Made by a program: the position numbers and the translations under genes
Shown: piece after piece, positions 1-8,486 of the stretch
Layout of the letters: every line of letters starts with the position of its first letter
Position numbering within the stretch: position 1 is the stretch's first letter
Assembly: GCF_000372745.1 (NCBI RefSeq)
Contig: NZ_KB889618.1
Span: 1 to 64,000 of the forward strand
Origin: Embleya scabrispora DSM 41855
Lineage (GTDB): Bacteria; Actinomycetota; Actinomycetes; Streptomycetales; Streptomycetaceae
Reading direction: 5' to 3'
Length of the DNA stretch: 64,000 bases
Notes under the pieces: generated by a model
Seen by the model: only the letters and a program-made list of their open reading frames with translations
Told to the model about the DNA's origin: nothing
The model's database searches: none

Positions 1-855
1 CCGTGCCAGCACCAGCACACCCACGCCCTCGGAGAAGCCGGTGCCGTCCGCCGCGGCCGCGAACGCCTTGCAGCGCCCGTCCGGAGCGAGCCCGCGCTGC
101 CGGGAGAACTCCACGAAGCCGTCCGGCACCGGAATCACCATCGCCCCGCCGGCCAGGGCCAGCGAGCACTCGCCGTTGCGCAGCGCCGTCACGGCGTGGT
201 GGATCGACACCAGCGACGACGAGCAGGCCGTGTCCATGCTGACCGTCGGCCCTTCCAGGCCGAGGACATAGGAGATCCGACCGGAGGCGACGCTGGTCAG
301 CATCCCGGTCATCGCGTAGCCCTCGACGCCCGTCGACGAGGCGTCGACTGTGGAGGCGTAGCCGGTGTACATCACGCCGACGAACACCCCGGTGTCGCTG
401 CCGCGCAACGAGCGCGGGTCCATGCGGGCCCGCTCGATGGCCTCCCACGTGGTCTCCAGCAGCAGTCGCTGCTGCGGGTCCATCGCCAGCGCCTCCCGCG
501 GCGAGATCCCGAAGAACGCCGAGTCGAAACCCTTGACGTCGCTGAGGAACCCGCCCTCCCGCGCGTAGAACTTGCCCATCGCATCGGGGTCCGGGTCGTA
601 CATACCGGCCACGTCCCAGTCGCGGTCGGCGGGGAACTCGGTGATCGCGTCGACGCCGTCGGCGGCCACCCGCCACAACTCCTCGGGCGTGGACACGTCG
701 CCGGGGTAGCGGCAGCCCATGCCCAGGATGGCGATGGGCTCGGACCGGCTCGATTCGAGCTCCTCGACCCGAGCGCGCGCCTTGTGCAGGTCGGCGGTGA
801 CCCACTTGAGGTAGTCGAGGAGCTTCTCGTCCTTGTTCGTCTGCCTGTCGCTCAT
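1..855 (-). CDS. Modular type I polyketide synthase, N-terminal part (docking domain + start of ketosynthase); runs off the window
   Basis: Only the first 285 residues are in the window; the gene continues past position 1. Residues 1-35 form a charged helical docking segment ([10 protein letters not shown], then [14 protein letters not shown]), typical of a PKS subunit that accepts a chain from an upstream subunit rather than a loading module. A ketosynthase starts near residue 38 ([13 protein letters not shown]) and carries the active-site Cys211 in DTACSSSL; the catalytic histidines lie beyond the edge. The enzyme would perform decarboxylative condensation on a carrier-bound polyketide in the cytoplasm. 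The ATG at 855 overlaps the TGA of the upstream regulator (ATGA), so the two are translationally coupled. The KS is intact as far as it can be read. Family assignment is certain; product and module composition cannot be judged. Confidence 0.96.
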   Translation of the reverse strand, partial: MSDRQTNKDEKLLDYLKWVTADLHKARARVEELESSRSEPIAILGMGCRYPGDVSTPEELWRVAADGVDAITEFPADRDWDVAGMYDPDPDAMGKFYAREGGFLSDVKGFDSAFFGISPREALAMDPQQRLLLETTWEAIERARMDPRSLRGSDTGVFVGVMYTGYASTVDASSTGVEGYAMTGMLTSVASGRISYVLGLEGPTVSMDTACSSSLVSIHHAVTALRNGECSLALAGGAMVIPVPDGFVEFSRQRGLAPDGRCKAFAAAADGTGFSEGVGVLVLAR

Positions 856-2243
856 GAGGACACCGCCCGAATCGAGTTCTCCAGTCCCGTGGCGGGACCC
901 TGCTTGGCCAGCACCGACGAGCCGAGCCGTCCTGCCAGGTACAGCGCGAGGTGCAGGCGGAGGTGGTCCTCGCGCAGGGAACGCCCGAGCAGTTGCTCCG
1001 CCTTCTTCACCCGGTAGACCACGGTGTTCTTCGCGATGTGCAGGTGTTTGGCCGTGACGGCGACACCCCGCTCGTTGTCCAGCAGGCACCGTACGGTCTC
1101 GCGCAACGCGGCCATCGTCCTGTTGTCGGCGGCGAGCGGGCCCAGTTCGCGGCGAACGAAGTCGGCGGTGGCCTCGGCGTCGTTGCCGAGCAGGATCACC
1201 AACTCCAGGTTGCCGTAGTCGCACAGCCTGGACGGACCGGGCTCGGTGATGCGGCCGACCCGTTCCGCGGTGACCGCCTGTTCGTGGGAGCGCTGGAAAC
1301 CGGCCACACCGTCTCCCGGCAATCCGGACGCGACGTGGATGTGCGCGGGCAGGTCCACCGGCTTGTCCGATCGCCCGAGCTCGCCCGGATGGTCGGTGGC
1401 GCGGCCACCCCACGCCCACAGCCGCCCCGGGCCCGCGGGGAGCAGCAACATCGACGAGCAGCCCACCTGGTCCAGCAGGCGCAGCGCCGTGGTCTCCAGT
1501 TCGCGTCTGCTGTCCGGGGTGACCTCGTCCTGCCACAGGACCAGCGCGACATGGTGCAGCGTCAGGTCGTATTGCAACCGACCCAGCGCCTTTCTCGTGT
1601 CGACGGGCTTGCCCTTCAGGATCGCCGACACCAACTCGAAGCGTTCGCCCACGGATCCGGCGAACCAGCGGTTGCGTTCGGCGGCGAATTTCTCGGTCAC
1701 CGCGGCGGAGAGGGTCTCCATTCCCTCGAACAGGTCGGCCGAGATGGAGCGCATCATGGCCGGCTGGTCCTGGGCGGGGATCTGCGCCTCGCAGAACTCG
1801 AACAACTCGTGGGTGAACCGCGCATGCGTGGCCCGGACACAACGCAGCAGGAGATCGACCGTCGTGTTGTCCGCGATGCGTTCCCGAATGGCATTCGTGA
1901 GCTCTGCGGAAAGCAGACCGGTAATGGCTCGCACGCCGCTGAGCCGCAATACGACCCAGAGCGCTATCGCCTCGATCAGTCTCGTTTCGCCATACGGTCT
2001 TCGGTCGAAGCGGGCGAACGATTCCCCGGCCGGCTCGGCCGGCAGCAGGCGACTGTTTTCGATGGCCCAACCGGTCGCACCCGAACCGACGCGGACGACG
2101 ACCTCCTCCACCAACTGCGCGTTGGTCGCCGGGAGGTGGAGTACGGAATCGTCGGTGGGGCGCAGCAGATGCAGCAGCGAATAGGTGGATGTGATCTGTC
2201 GTTGCGCAGGAATAGCAGCCTGCGATATCGGATAGGCCGACAA
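852..2243 (-). CDS. PucR/CdaR-type transcriptional regulator of the PKS locus
   Basis: A 463-residue protein ending in a PucR-type helix-turn-helix ([20 protein letters not shown], then a leucine-rich tail) preceded by a GGDEF-like/linker region. This is the usual layout of CdaR/PucR activators, which often control secondary metabolism. It lies immediately upstream of the PKS gene and overlaps it by 4 bp, so a pathway-specific role is a reasonable inference. The start is uncertain. TTG at 2243 has a GGAGG 7 nt upstream, but it lies inside the duplicated block 2185-2366 and its first codons include the very rare ATA. GTG at 2111 would give a 419-residue protein but has no visible ribosome site. 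No ligand is indicated. Confidence 0.82.
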   Translation of the reverse strand: MSAYPISQAAIPAQRQITSTYSLLHLLRPTDDSVLHLPATNAQLVEEVVVRVGSGATGWAIENSRLLPAEPAGESFARFDRRPYGETRLIEAIALWVVLRLSGVRAITGLLSAELTNAIRERIADNTTVDLLLRCVRATHARFTHELFEFCEAQIPAQDQPAMMRSISADLFEGMETLSAAVTEKFAAERNRWFAGSVGERFELVSAILKGKPVDTRKALGRLQYDLTLHHVALVLWQDEVTPDSRRELETTALRLLDQVGCSSMLLLPAGPGRLWAWGGRATDHPGELGRSDKPVDLPAHIHVASGLPGDGVAGFQRSHEQAVTAERVGRITEPGPSRLCDYGNLELVILLGNDAEATADFVRRELGPLAADNRTMAALRETVRCLLDNERGVAVTAKHLHIAKNTVVYRVKKAEQLLGRSLREDHLRLHLALYLAGRLGSSVLAKQGPATGLENSIRAVSS

Positions 2244-2366
2244 CGAGTAGCCTCCGTACCGGAAAGCGAGCGCGACTGGTCGTCGGCAGCCTTACACGGT
2301 TCCATCCACGGTGGGTAATCGACCGGTAACCGCGCACCCGGGGCGAAATTACCGCCCGATGGGTGG
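2185..2366. repeat. Long direct repeat, copy 1 (duplicated promoter/leader region)
   Basis: This block aligns without gaps to 3848-4029 (constant offset 1663 bp). Identity is about 80% over the first ~107 bp and lower after that. It overlaps the 5' end of the regulator gene and fills most of the 2244-2542 gap. Best conserved are GGAGG before a TTG on the minus strand, the stretch around GATATCGCAGGCT (minus strand), and GGTAA-type half-sites near 2314-2330 and 2348-2355. Codon-position changes do not favour protein conservation, so shared regulatory DNA is more likely than shared coding sequence. The rest of the gap holds no recognisable gene. Confidence 0.85.
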
Positions 2367-2542
2367 CCGGGCCGGCGTGCGCGACCTGCGTGTCTTCGCG
2401 TTCGAGGCGGTATGCCCGGCCGATCGCCACCGGCGTGCCCCGGTCACCCCCGTCCCGCGCGGGTTCGGGCCGCGCAGGACGCGTGGCAGGCCGTGACGCT
2501 CCCCGCCGAGCCCTGCCGGCCGCCGGCGGGACGCGTCGTCCG

Positions 2543-3769
2543 TCAGTGTGTCGCGCGTCGGCCCTCGGCCATCACGGGCGCCGTCGCGGGGGGAGGAAGG
2601 TCCGCTCCGATCGACTTCGGTCGGTGTCGCCCGAATCGCCGTACCAGGGGCGTCTCCACGCACCGGTACAGGAGTGCGGAACACGCCAGTGCCACGCCGA
2701 GCACGGCGAGTATCAGGAGCACGCCGGTCCCCGACGAGAACGTGCGGGTGGGTCCGATCATGTCGGCGGCCTGCACGATGACGATCCAGTGGACCATGTA
2801 GAACGCGAAGGAGATCTCACCCAGGAAAACCATCGTCGGTCCGCGGAACACCGAGGCGGTGCGCTGCCGGTCCGCGACCGCGGCGGCGGCGATCAGGGGC
2901 GCGGTCCACACGGTCGCCACACCGGCCGTGCCCGCCAGGTACGGCTCGTACTGGGTGAGCACGTACCCGACGACGGCCAGGCCGAAGGCGGGGACCAGGC
3001 CGATGCGCGGCCATCGACCCGCCGCGACGATCCTGGCCAGCAGAATGCCCAGGACGAATTCGAGTGCCCGGGCCGGCGGGAAGAAGTACACGAACCACAC
3101 CTGGTCGAACGACACTTCGCCGGACACGGAGAAGGCGGTGAGCCGCGGCTGGTCGTTCACCACGAAGGTGGCGACGAGGAACACGCCCACGATCAGCGCG
3201 AGTACCCCCGCGAGCGCCGGCCACAGCCACTCCTCGCGGATCCGGCGCAGGACGGGCAGCAGAGCCGGAAAGATCAGGTAGAAGAAGAACTCGCAGCACA
3301 ACGACCAGCTCACCCCGTTGACCGCCGAGACGGTTCGGATGTCCGGGAACCACGACTGCTGCATGCTCGCGGAGGCGAGCCAGTCGACCATCCGGGTGGG
3401 CCGGTCCGTTTCGAGCACGAGCAGGGCCGCCAGGCCGAAGGTGATCAGGTGCATCGGGCCGATCTTCACCAGGCGACGGCGCCAGAACGAACCGGCCGTG
3501 TCGTCCGAGCGCGCGGTCCAGGTCAGGACGAAGCCGCTCAGGATGAAGAAGAAGCCGACGCCGTAGGAGCCCGACAGGGCGAATGTCTTCCTGAGTTCCG
3601 TTCCCGTGTCACCCGGGACGAGTCCGGTGTACCAGAGGATGTGCGTGGCGAAGACCATCATGGCCGCGAGGAATCGCAGTCCCGTCAACGACGGCAACCG
3701 TGCGGGCTCCGGATGTGTGGGCGCGTGCGTGCGGCCGACGCGGCTCGGGCCTGTTTCCCTGGTCACCAT
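2543..3769 (-). CDS. Acyltransferase-3 family membrane O-acyltransferase
   Basis: A 408-residue polytopic membrane protein of the acyltransferase-3 (OafA/MdmB) family. The N-terminal signature [16 protein letters not shown] supplies the conserved His, and about ten hydrophobic segments follow, with [10 protein letters not shown] at the third. Members transfer acyl groups from acyl-CoA to hydroxyls of sugars or macrolides; MdmB/CarE-type enzymes acylate 16-membered macrolides. Placement between a PKS regulator and a PKS acyltransferase suggests tailoring of the polyketide, but this is inference. The ATG at 3769 was chosen because the family signature starts about 30 residues later; the open frame extends further upstream through the repeat, where it is not coding-like. 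No strong ribosome site precedes 3769, and GTG 3766 is an alternative. Confidence 0.85.
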   Translation of the reverse strand: MVTRETGPSRVGRTHAPTHPEPARLPSLTGLRFLAAMMVFATHILWYTGLVPGDTGTELRKTFALSGSYGVGFFFILSGFVLTWTARSDDTAGSFWRRRLVKIGPMHLITFGLAALLVLETDRPTRMVDWLASASMQQSWFPDIRTVSAVNGVSWSLCCEFFFYLIFPALLPVLRRIREEWLWPALAGVLALIVGVFLVATFVVNDQPRLTAFSVSGEVSFDQVWFVYFFPPARALEFVLGILLARIVAAGRWPRIGLVPAFGLAVVGYVLTQYEPYLAGTAGVATVWTAPLIAAAAVADRQRTASVFRGPTMVFLGEISFAFYMVHWIVIVQAADMIGPTRTFSSGTGVLLILAVLGVALACSALLYRCVETPLVRRFGRHRPKSIGADLPPPATAPVMAEGRRATH

Positions 3770-3847
3770 GTGATCGTCGGGGCTCGGAGTTCGTGAGCCG
3801 GTCCCGCGCCTCGCGGAGCGGGGCGCGTTGGATTCGATGGAAACCGG

Positions 3848-4029
3848 GTGGACGTGATCTGCGGACGCGCAGGAATAATAGCCTGCGATATCGGAAAGCC
3901 CGACAACGAGTGGCCTCCGTACTGGAAAACAGACGAGACTGGGAATCGGCAGCGTTGCACGATTTCTGCCGTACCGGGTAATCCTTCGGTAACCGCGTCC
4001 GTGCGGCGGAATTACCGCGCGGTGGGCGG
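3848..4029. repeat. Long direct repeat, copy 2 (between divergent genes)
   Basis: Partner of 2185-2366. It occupies most of the 325-bp gap between the O-acyltransferase (minus) and the free-standing acyltransferase (plus). Relative to the minus-strand genes, both copies sit upstream of a start codon. On the minus strand this copy also has GGAGG 7 nt before a TTG, which opens a 48-residue frame resembling the first 20 residues of the regulator before diverging. That frame may be a truncated regulator 5' end carried along in the duplication. The conserved GGTAA-type half-sites recur near 3977-3993 and 4011-4018, suggesting that one DNA-binding protein recognises both copies. Confidence 0.85.
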
Positions 4030-4094
4030 AAAAACGGAGGCGCGCGCTATTCTGCGATTCGCAGTCCGCTGATTGGCGATGACGAGGAGTACTC

Positions 4095-5429
4095 GTGACC
4101 GAGCCGACCACACAAGACGTCCTGATCGGAGTCGGCACCGGAGCCGGAGCCGGCACGGTGCCGTGGGTGCTGTCCGGGCGAAGCGCGCAGGGCCTGCGTG
4201 GTCAGGCGGCACGGCTGCTGGCCCGGCTCGAGTCCGACTCGGCACTGAATGTCGTCGACGACGTCGCCGAGGTGGGCCGATCGCTGGTGGCGGCCGGCGC
4301 GGCCTTCGAGTACCGGGCCGTGGTGCTGGGGCGCGACCGGGCGGAACTGCTCGCCGGCCTGCGGGCGCTCGTCGAGGAGCGGGGCGCGCCGAACGTGATC
4401 GCCGGCCGGGCGACCCGGCAGGCGCAGGCCGATGCCCGGCCGGTGTTCGTCTTCCCGGGCCAGGGCACCCAGTGGGTCGGCATGGCGGTCGAGCTGTTGG
4501 ACACCTCGCCCGCGTTCGCCCAGGAGATCGGGGCCTGCGAAAAGGCGCTGTCGCCGTACTTGGACTGGTCCCTGGAGGACGTGCTGCGGCAGGCGCCGGG
4601 AACACCGCCGCTGGACCGGGTGGACGTCGTGCAGCCCGTGCTGTTCTCGATGATGTTGTCACTGGCCCGGCTGTGGCGCAGGTTCGGCGTGGAGCCCAGG
4701 GCGACAGTCGGCCACTCACAGGGCGAGATCGTGGCCGCGCACGTCGCCGGTGCGTTGTCGCTGGAGGACGCGGCGCGGATCGTCGCCTTGCGCAGCAGGG
4801 CCCTGACGGCGATTCGCGGTCGTGGCGAGATGCTGACCGTGCTGGCACCCAACGAGCGGGTGCGAACGATGCTGGCCGACTGGGACGGCGCGCTGTCGGT
4901 GGCCGCGGTGAACGGCCCGGCCACCATGACCGTGTCGGGCGACGTGAGCGCGATGGCCGAGTTCGGCGCCGCGCTGTCCGCTGCTCGGATGATGCGCTGG
5001 CGGGTGCCGGGAGTCGACTTCGCCGCACACTCGGCGCACGTGGAGGACCTGCGGGAGACCCTGCTCGACCTGGCGGCCGGGATCCGACCGGCGCGCGGCG
5101 ACGTGCCGTTCTACTCGACGGTGACCGGACAGCGCATCGACACCGACGAGCTGGACGCGGAGTACTGGTATCGCAACCTGCGCCAGACGGTGAGGTTCGA
5201 CGAGGCCGTGCGTTCGCTGGTCACCGACGGCCACACGATCTTCGTCGAGTGCAGCGCCCAGCCGGTGCTCACGGTCGGGATGCAGGACATCGTCGAGGAA
5301 CTGGGCCGTTCGGCCGTGCTGATGGCGACGCTGCGCAACGAGGACGGCGGGATGGGCCGCTTCCTGGCCGCGGTCGCGGAAGCGTACGTGAACGGCGTCA
5401 CGGTGGACTGGACGGCGGCGTTCGCGTAA
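4095..5429 (+). CDS. Free-standing PKS acyltransferase (AT) with KS-AT linker
   Basis: A 444-residue discrete protein. Residues 23-110 (WVLSGRSAQGLRGQA onward) match the linker that normally joins KS to AT, and residues 116-410 are the AT. Visible motifs are PGQGTQWVGM, RVDVVQPVLF, nucleophile Ser208 in GHSQGE and His312 in VDFAAHSAHVE. RVDVVQP and GHSQGE are typical of methylmalonyl-type ATs, but the usual YASH specificity motif reads FAAH, so the extender unit cannot be assigned. It ends in VDWTAAFA, like an excised in-line AT domain. GTG at 4095 follows GAGGAG by 5 nt. It probably loads a carrier protein in trans, either complementing an AT-deficient module or adding an unusual extender; both roles are inference. 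Confidence 0.9.
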   Translation: MTEPTTQDVLIGVGTGAGAGTVPWVLSGRSAQGLRGQAARLLARLESDSALNVVDDVAEVGRSLVAAGAAFEYRAVVLGRDRAELLAGLRALVEERGAPNVIAGRATRQAQADARPVFVFPGQGTQWVGMAVELLDTSPAFAQEIGACEKALSPYLDWSLEDVLRQAPGTPPLDRVDVVQPVLFSMMLSLARLWRRFGVEPRATVGHSQGEIVAAHVAGALSLEDAARIVALRSRALTAIRGRGEMLTVLAPNERVRTMLADWDGALSVAAVNGPATMTVSGDVSAMAEFGAALSAARMMRWRVPGVDFAAHSAHVEDLRETLLDLAAGIRPARGDVPFYSTVTGQRIDTDELDAEYWYRNLRQTVRFDEAVRSLVTDGHTIFVECSAQPVLTVGMQDIVEELGRSAVLMATLRNEDGGMGRFLAAVAEAYVNGVTVDWTAAFA

Positions 5430-5500
5430 CCGGTCCCCGACCCGGCCTGCCGTCTGATCCCGCGGCTGTGCCGGGCCGGGCGCGCCGACTTCGGCCCGGA

Positions 5501-5700
5501 TCAGGTCGACGGCTCGCCGACGTGGGCCGGCAGGATCAGCCGGAAGGTGGCACCCTCGCCGGGCGCGGTACGCAGTTCCAGACGTCCGCCGTGCGCCTGG
5601 GCCAGGGACCGGGCGATGGCCGGGCCCAGGCCCAGGCCCGCGCCGGTTCCGGTTCCGCGTCCGCGCATGCTGCGCGGCGGGTCGGCTCCGTCCGGTGTGG
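5501..5700 (-). pseudogene. Sensor histidine kinase C-terminal remnant
   Basis: On the minus strand an open segment of about 60 codons reads GTGTGAGLGLGPAIARSLAQ, then AHGGRLELRTAPGEGATFRL, and ends ILPAHVGEPST-stop at 5501. This is the G2-box end of a HATPase_c kinase domain. The N and G1/F boxes, the dimerisation helix with its His and any sensor domain are missing upstream. It therefore appears to be a decayed 3' end of a two-component kinase. It occupies the 305-bp gap between the PKS-associated acyltransferase and the GntR gene and may mark an old recombination boundary of the cluster. Confidence 0.7.
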
Positions 5701-5734
5701 ACGAAGACGGCCCGCCGAGGTGGCGCGTGATCGG

Positions 5735-6391
5735 TCAGGCCGGCTCCGGGGTCACCGGGATCCGGCTGGTCATGCGTTCCATGCCGCTGACCCAGTTGTC
5801 GCGCAGCGCGGCCGTGGCGGCGGCCACGTCACCGGCGCGCAGGTGCTCGGCGATCCGGCAGTGCTCCTCCGCCTCGCGCTCCAGCAACGTGTCCTCACCG
5901 GCGATCAGGTGGGTGTAGCGGCGCATGCCCGCCTTCACGCTGGTCACCAGATCGAGCAACCGCTCGTTCGGGCATTTCCCGAGCAGCAGGTCGTGCCACT
6001 CGTCGTCGTGCCACTCGATCTCTGACTGCTCCGCCACCGGATCCGGGAAGCTGCGGGCAAGTCGTAGCAACTCCGGTGCCATCTCCCGCAGTTCATCCGG
6101 ATCCGAGAGCTCCAGGGCGAGCGACTCCAGCCCCGCGACGATCTCGCACAGCTCGCGGAACTCCTTGCTGCTGACCGGCGCGAACCGGAAGCCACGCCCC
6201 TGATTGCTCTCCAGGACGCCTTCGCCGGCCAAGGTGATCAGGGCTTCGCGCAGGGGGGTGCGGCTGACGCCCAACTCGGCGGCGAGCACCACCTCGTTGA
6301 TGTCCTTGCCTGCCGCGAAGTCGCCTCTGTCGAGGCGCAGAAGCAACTCCTCGCGGATCTGCTCCCGCAGAGGTCGCCGCTGGATGGCCAT
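5735..6391 (-). CDS. GntR/FadR-family (FCD) transcriptional regulator
   Basis: A 218-residue protein. The N-terminal winged helix (LREQIREELLLRLDRGDF, VLAAELGVSRTPLREALITL) is followed by an all-helical FCD ligand domain with candidate metal-binding residues (EWHDDEWHDLL and EEHCRIAEHL). ATG at 6391 has AAGGAG 8 nt upstream. It diverges from the large catabolic operon beginning at 6498, and the ~106-bp shared intergenic region contains an imperfect palindrome at 6466-6482. It is therefore the likely local repressor. FCD regulators usually bind small organic or sugar acids; the effector here is unknown. Confidence 0.9.
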   Translation of the reverse strand: MAIQRRPLREQIREELLLRLDRGDFAAGKDINEVVLAAELGVSRTPLREALITLAGEGVLESNQGRGFRFAPVSSKEFRELCEIVAGLESLALELSDPDELREMAPELLRLARSFPDPVAEQSEIEWHDDEWHDLLLGKCPNERLLDLVTSVKAGMRRYTHLIAGEDTLLEREAEEHCRIAEHLRAGDVAAATAALRDNWVSGMERMTSRIPVTPEPA

Positions 6392-6465
6392 GTGTCGGTT
6401 ACTCCTTGTGTCGATCGACGCCAATAACTGGTGCTTGACATGACGCACCGCACACACCTTGAATT

Positions 6466-6482
6466 ATGAATACAGAATACAT
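6466..6482. promoter_or_regulatory. Candidate GntR operator
   Basis: ATGAATACAGAATACAT is an imperfect 17-bp palindrome (pattern ATGnATnCnGnATnCAT) in an AT-rich patch just upstream of the GTG at 6498, between the divergent GntR gene and the catabolic operon. A TTGACA box lies at 6435-6440, but no well-spaced -10 element was found. Confidence 0.5.
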
Positions 6483-6497
6483 GAACGGGAGGTCGAC

Positions 6498-8486
6498 GTG
6501 CGGTTGACGCGAGTGCCGGGATTGCTGTTCGGGGGTGACTACAACCCCGAGCAGTGGCCGGAGGAGGTCTGGGCCGAGGACGCCAAGCTGATGGTCGAGG
6601 CCGGCGTGAACATGGCGACCGTCGCGGTCTTCTCCTGGTCACGCCTGGAACCCCGGCCGGGGGAGTACGACTTCGGCTGGCTGGACCGGGTACTCGACCT
6701 GCTGCACGGGCACGGCATCGCCGCCGACCTGGCCACCGCGACCGCGACCCCACCGCCGTGGCTGGTCCGCGAGCACCCCGAGGTGTCGCCGGTCGACGCG
6801 AACGGCACCCGGCTCGAATTCGGCTCCCGCCAGGGCTACTGTCCCAGCTCGCCGATCTTCCGGGCGGCCGCCGTGCGACTGACCCGGGCGATGGCGCGGC
6901 GTTACGCCGAGCACCCGGCCCTGGCCATGTGGCATATCGGCAACGAGTACGCGGACCACACGCTCGAATGCTTCTGCGACGAGTCGGCCCGGCACTTCCG
7001 GCGTTGGCTGAGCGGGCGATACGAGCACATCGACGGCCTCAACGCCGCCTGGGGCACCTCCTGTTGGGGTCAGCACTACACCGACTTCGAGCAGATCGCC
7101 CCGCCGCGCAAGGCACCGGGCCCGGTCAACCCGACCCAGGTACTGGACTGGCGCCGGTTCTGCTCGGACGCGCTCCTGGAGTGCTTCGAGGCGGAGAAGA
7201 GCGTGCTGCGCGAGGTCACCCCCGACATCCCGGTGACCACGAACTTCATGAGCATCCTGCACGGCCTGGACTACTGGAAGTGGGCCGGCGCCGAGGACAT
7301 CGTCAGCGACGACGCCTACCCCGACCCGGCCGACCCCACCTCGCACGTGGCCATCGCGCTCAGCTACGACCTGATGCGCTCGCTCAAGCGGCGCCCGTGG
7401 CTGCTCCTGGAACAGGCGCCGAGCGCGGTGAGCTGGCGCGAGGTCAACGTGCCCAAGCCGCCCGGCAAGATGCGCCTGGACAGCCTCCAGGCGCTCGCCC
7501 ACGGCGCCGACGGAGTGATGTTCTTCCAATGGCGCCAGGCCCGCTACGGACCGGAGAAGTTCCACTCCGCCCTCCTGCCACACGGTGGTGTCCACACCCG
7601 GGGATGGCAGGACACGCTACGCCTGGGCGGCGAACTGGAAAAGCTCGCCGAGATCGCCGGTACCCACACCACCGCGGACGTCGCACTGCTTTTGGACTGG
7701 TCCTCGTGGTGGGGACTGGAGGCCCCCGAGTCGATGCCGTCCAAGCGGCTGGAGCTCAAGCGACTCCTGGACGCCTGGTACGCGCCGCTGCACGCCCGCG
7801 GCATCACCGTGGACCTGGCCCCGCCGGACCGCGACCTGTCCGCCTACCGCCTGGTCATCGCCCCCAACCTCTACCTGTGCACCGACGAACAGGCGGAGAA
7901 CCTGCGGGCGTTCGACGGCGAGCTGATCGTCGGCCCGTTCAGCGGCGTGGTCGACTCGGCCGACCGGGTGCACCCCGGCGGCGCCCCCGGACCGCTGCGC
8001 GACCTGCTCGGCCTCAGCGTCGACGAGTTCTGGCCGCTGGCCGACGGAAGCACGCAGAGCGTGCGCCACGCCGACGGCACCCCGGGCACCGCGACCCGGT
8101 GGGCCGAGTGGCTGCGGCCCGAGGGGGCCACCCCGATCGCCGACTACGAGGGCGGCGACCTGGCCGGGCAGCCCGCGATCACCCGGCTCGGCCGGGCCAC
8201 CTACGTGGGCTGCGCCCTCGACGACGTCACCCCGATCCTGGCCGACGTGCTGACCCGCGCCGGCGTGCGCTCCGTCGCGGACGTACCGCCGGCGGTCGAG
8301 GCATGCCGGCGGACCGGGCCCGACGCCGACTACCTGTTCCTGCTCAATCACGGCACGACCACCGCGGCACTGACCCTGCGCGCCCCCGGCACGGACCTGC
8401 TGACCGGGCGCGACCTGAACGGCTCGATCGAGATCGGGCCCAGGGACGCCGTGGTGCTGCGCACCGCTCACGAGGGAGAGAAGTGA
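6498..8486 (+). CDS. GH42 beta-galactosidase
   Basis: A 662-residue glycoside hydrolase family 42 enzyme, normal in length. It opens with the family signature FGGDYNPEQWP. The acid/base is Glu150 in WHIGNEY and the nucleophile is Glu305 in LLLEQAPSAVSW. Cys115, Cys158 and Cys160 resemble three of the four zinc-binding cysteines seen in some members. A C-terminal trimerisation/beta domain follows. It has no signal peptide, so it would hydrolyse imported beta-galactosides in the cytoplasm. GTG at 6498 was chosen because GGGAGG lies 5 nt upstream; the frame is open to 6459. It is the first gene of the operon and its TGA overlaps the next GTG. Context suggests a galactoside that is not simple lactose, but the substrate is not known. 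Confidence 0.93.
   Translation: MRLTRVPGLLFGGDYNPEQWPEEVWAEDAKLMVEAGVNMATVAVFSWSRLEPRPGEYDFGWLDRVLDLLHGHGIAADLATATATPPPWLVREHPEVSPVDANGTRLEFGSRQGYCPSSPIFRAAAVRLTRAMARRYAEHPALAMWHIGNEYADHTLECFCDESARHFRRWLSGRYEHIDGLNAAWGTSCWGQHYTDFEQIAPPRKAPGPVNPTQVLDWRRFCSDALLECFEAEKSVLREVTPDIPVTTNFMSILHGLDYWKWAGAEDIVSDDAYPDPADPTSHVAIALSYDLMRSLKRRPWLLLEQAPSAVSWREVNVPKPPGKMRLDSLQALAHGADGVMFFQWRQARYGPEKFHSALLPHGGVHTRGWQDTLRLGGELEKLAEIAGTHTTADVALLLDWSSWWGLEAPESMPSKRLELKRLLDAWYAPLHARGITVDLAPPDRDLSAYRLVIAPNLYLCTDEQAENLRAFDGELIVGPFSGVVDSADRVHPGGAPGPLRDLLGLSVDEFWPLADGSTQSVRHADGTPGTATRWAEWLRPEGATPIADYEGGDLAGQPAITRLGRATYVGCALDDVTPILADVLTRAGVRSVADVPPAVEACRRTGPDADYLFLLNHGTTTAALTLRAPGTDLLTGRDLNGSIEIGPRDAVVLRTAHEGEK

Noticed and set aside
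3770-4156. N-terminal extension of the O-acyltransferase across repeat copy 2
   Set aside because: Rare codons, no similarity, and the family signature begins shortly after ATG 3769.
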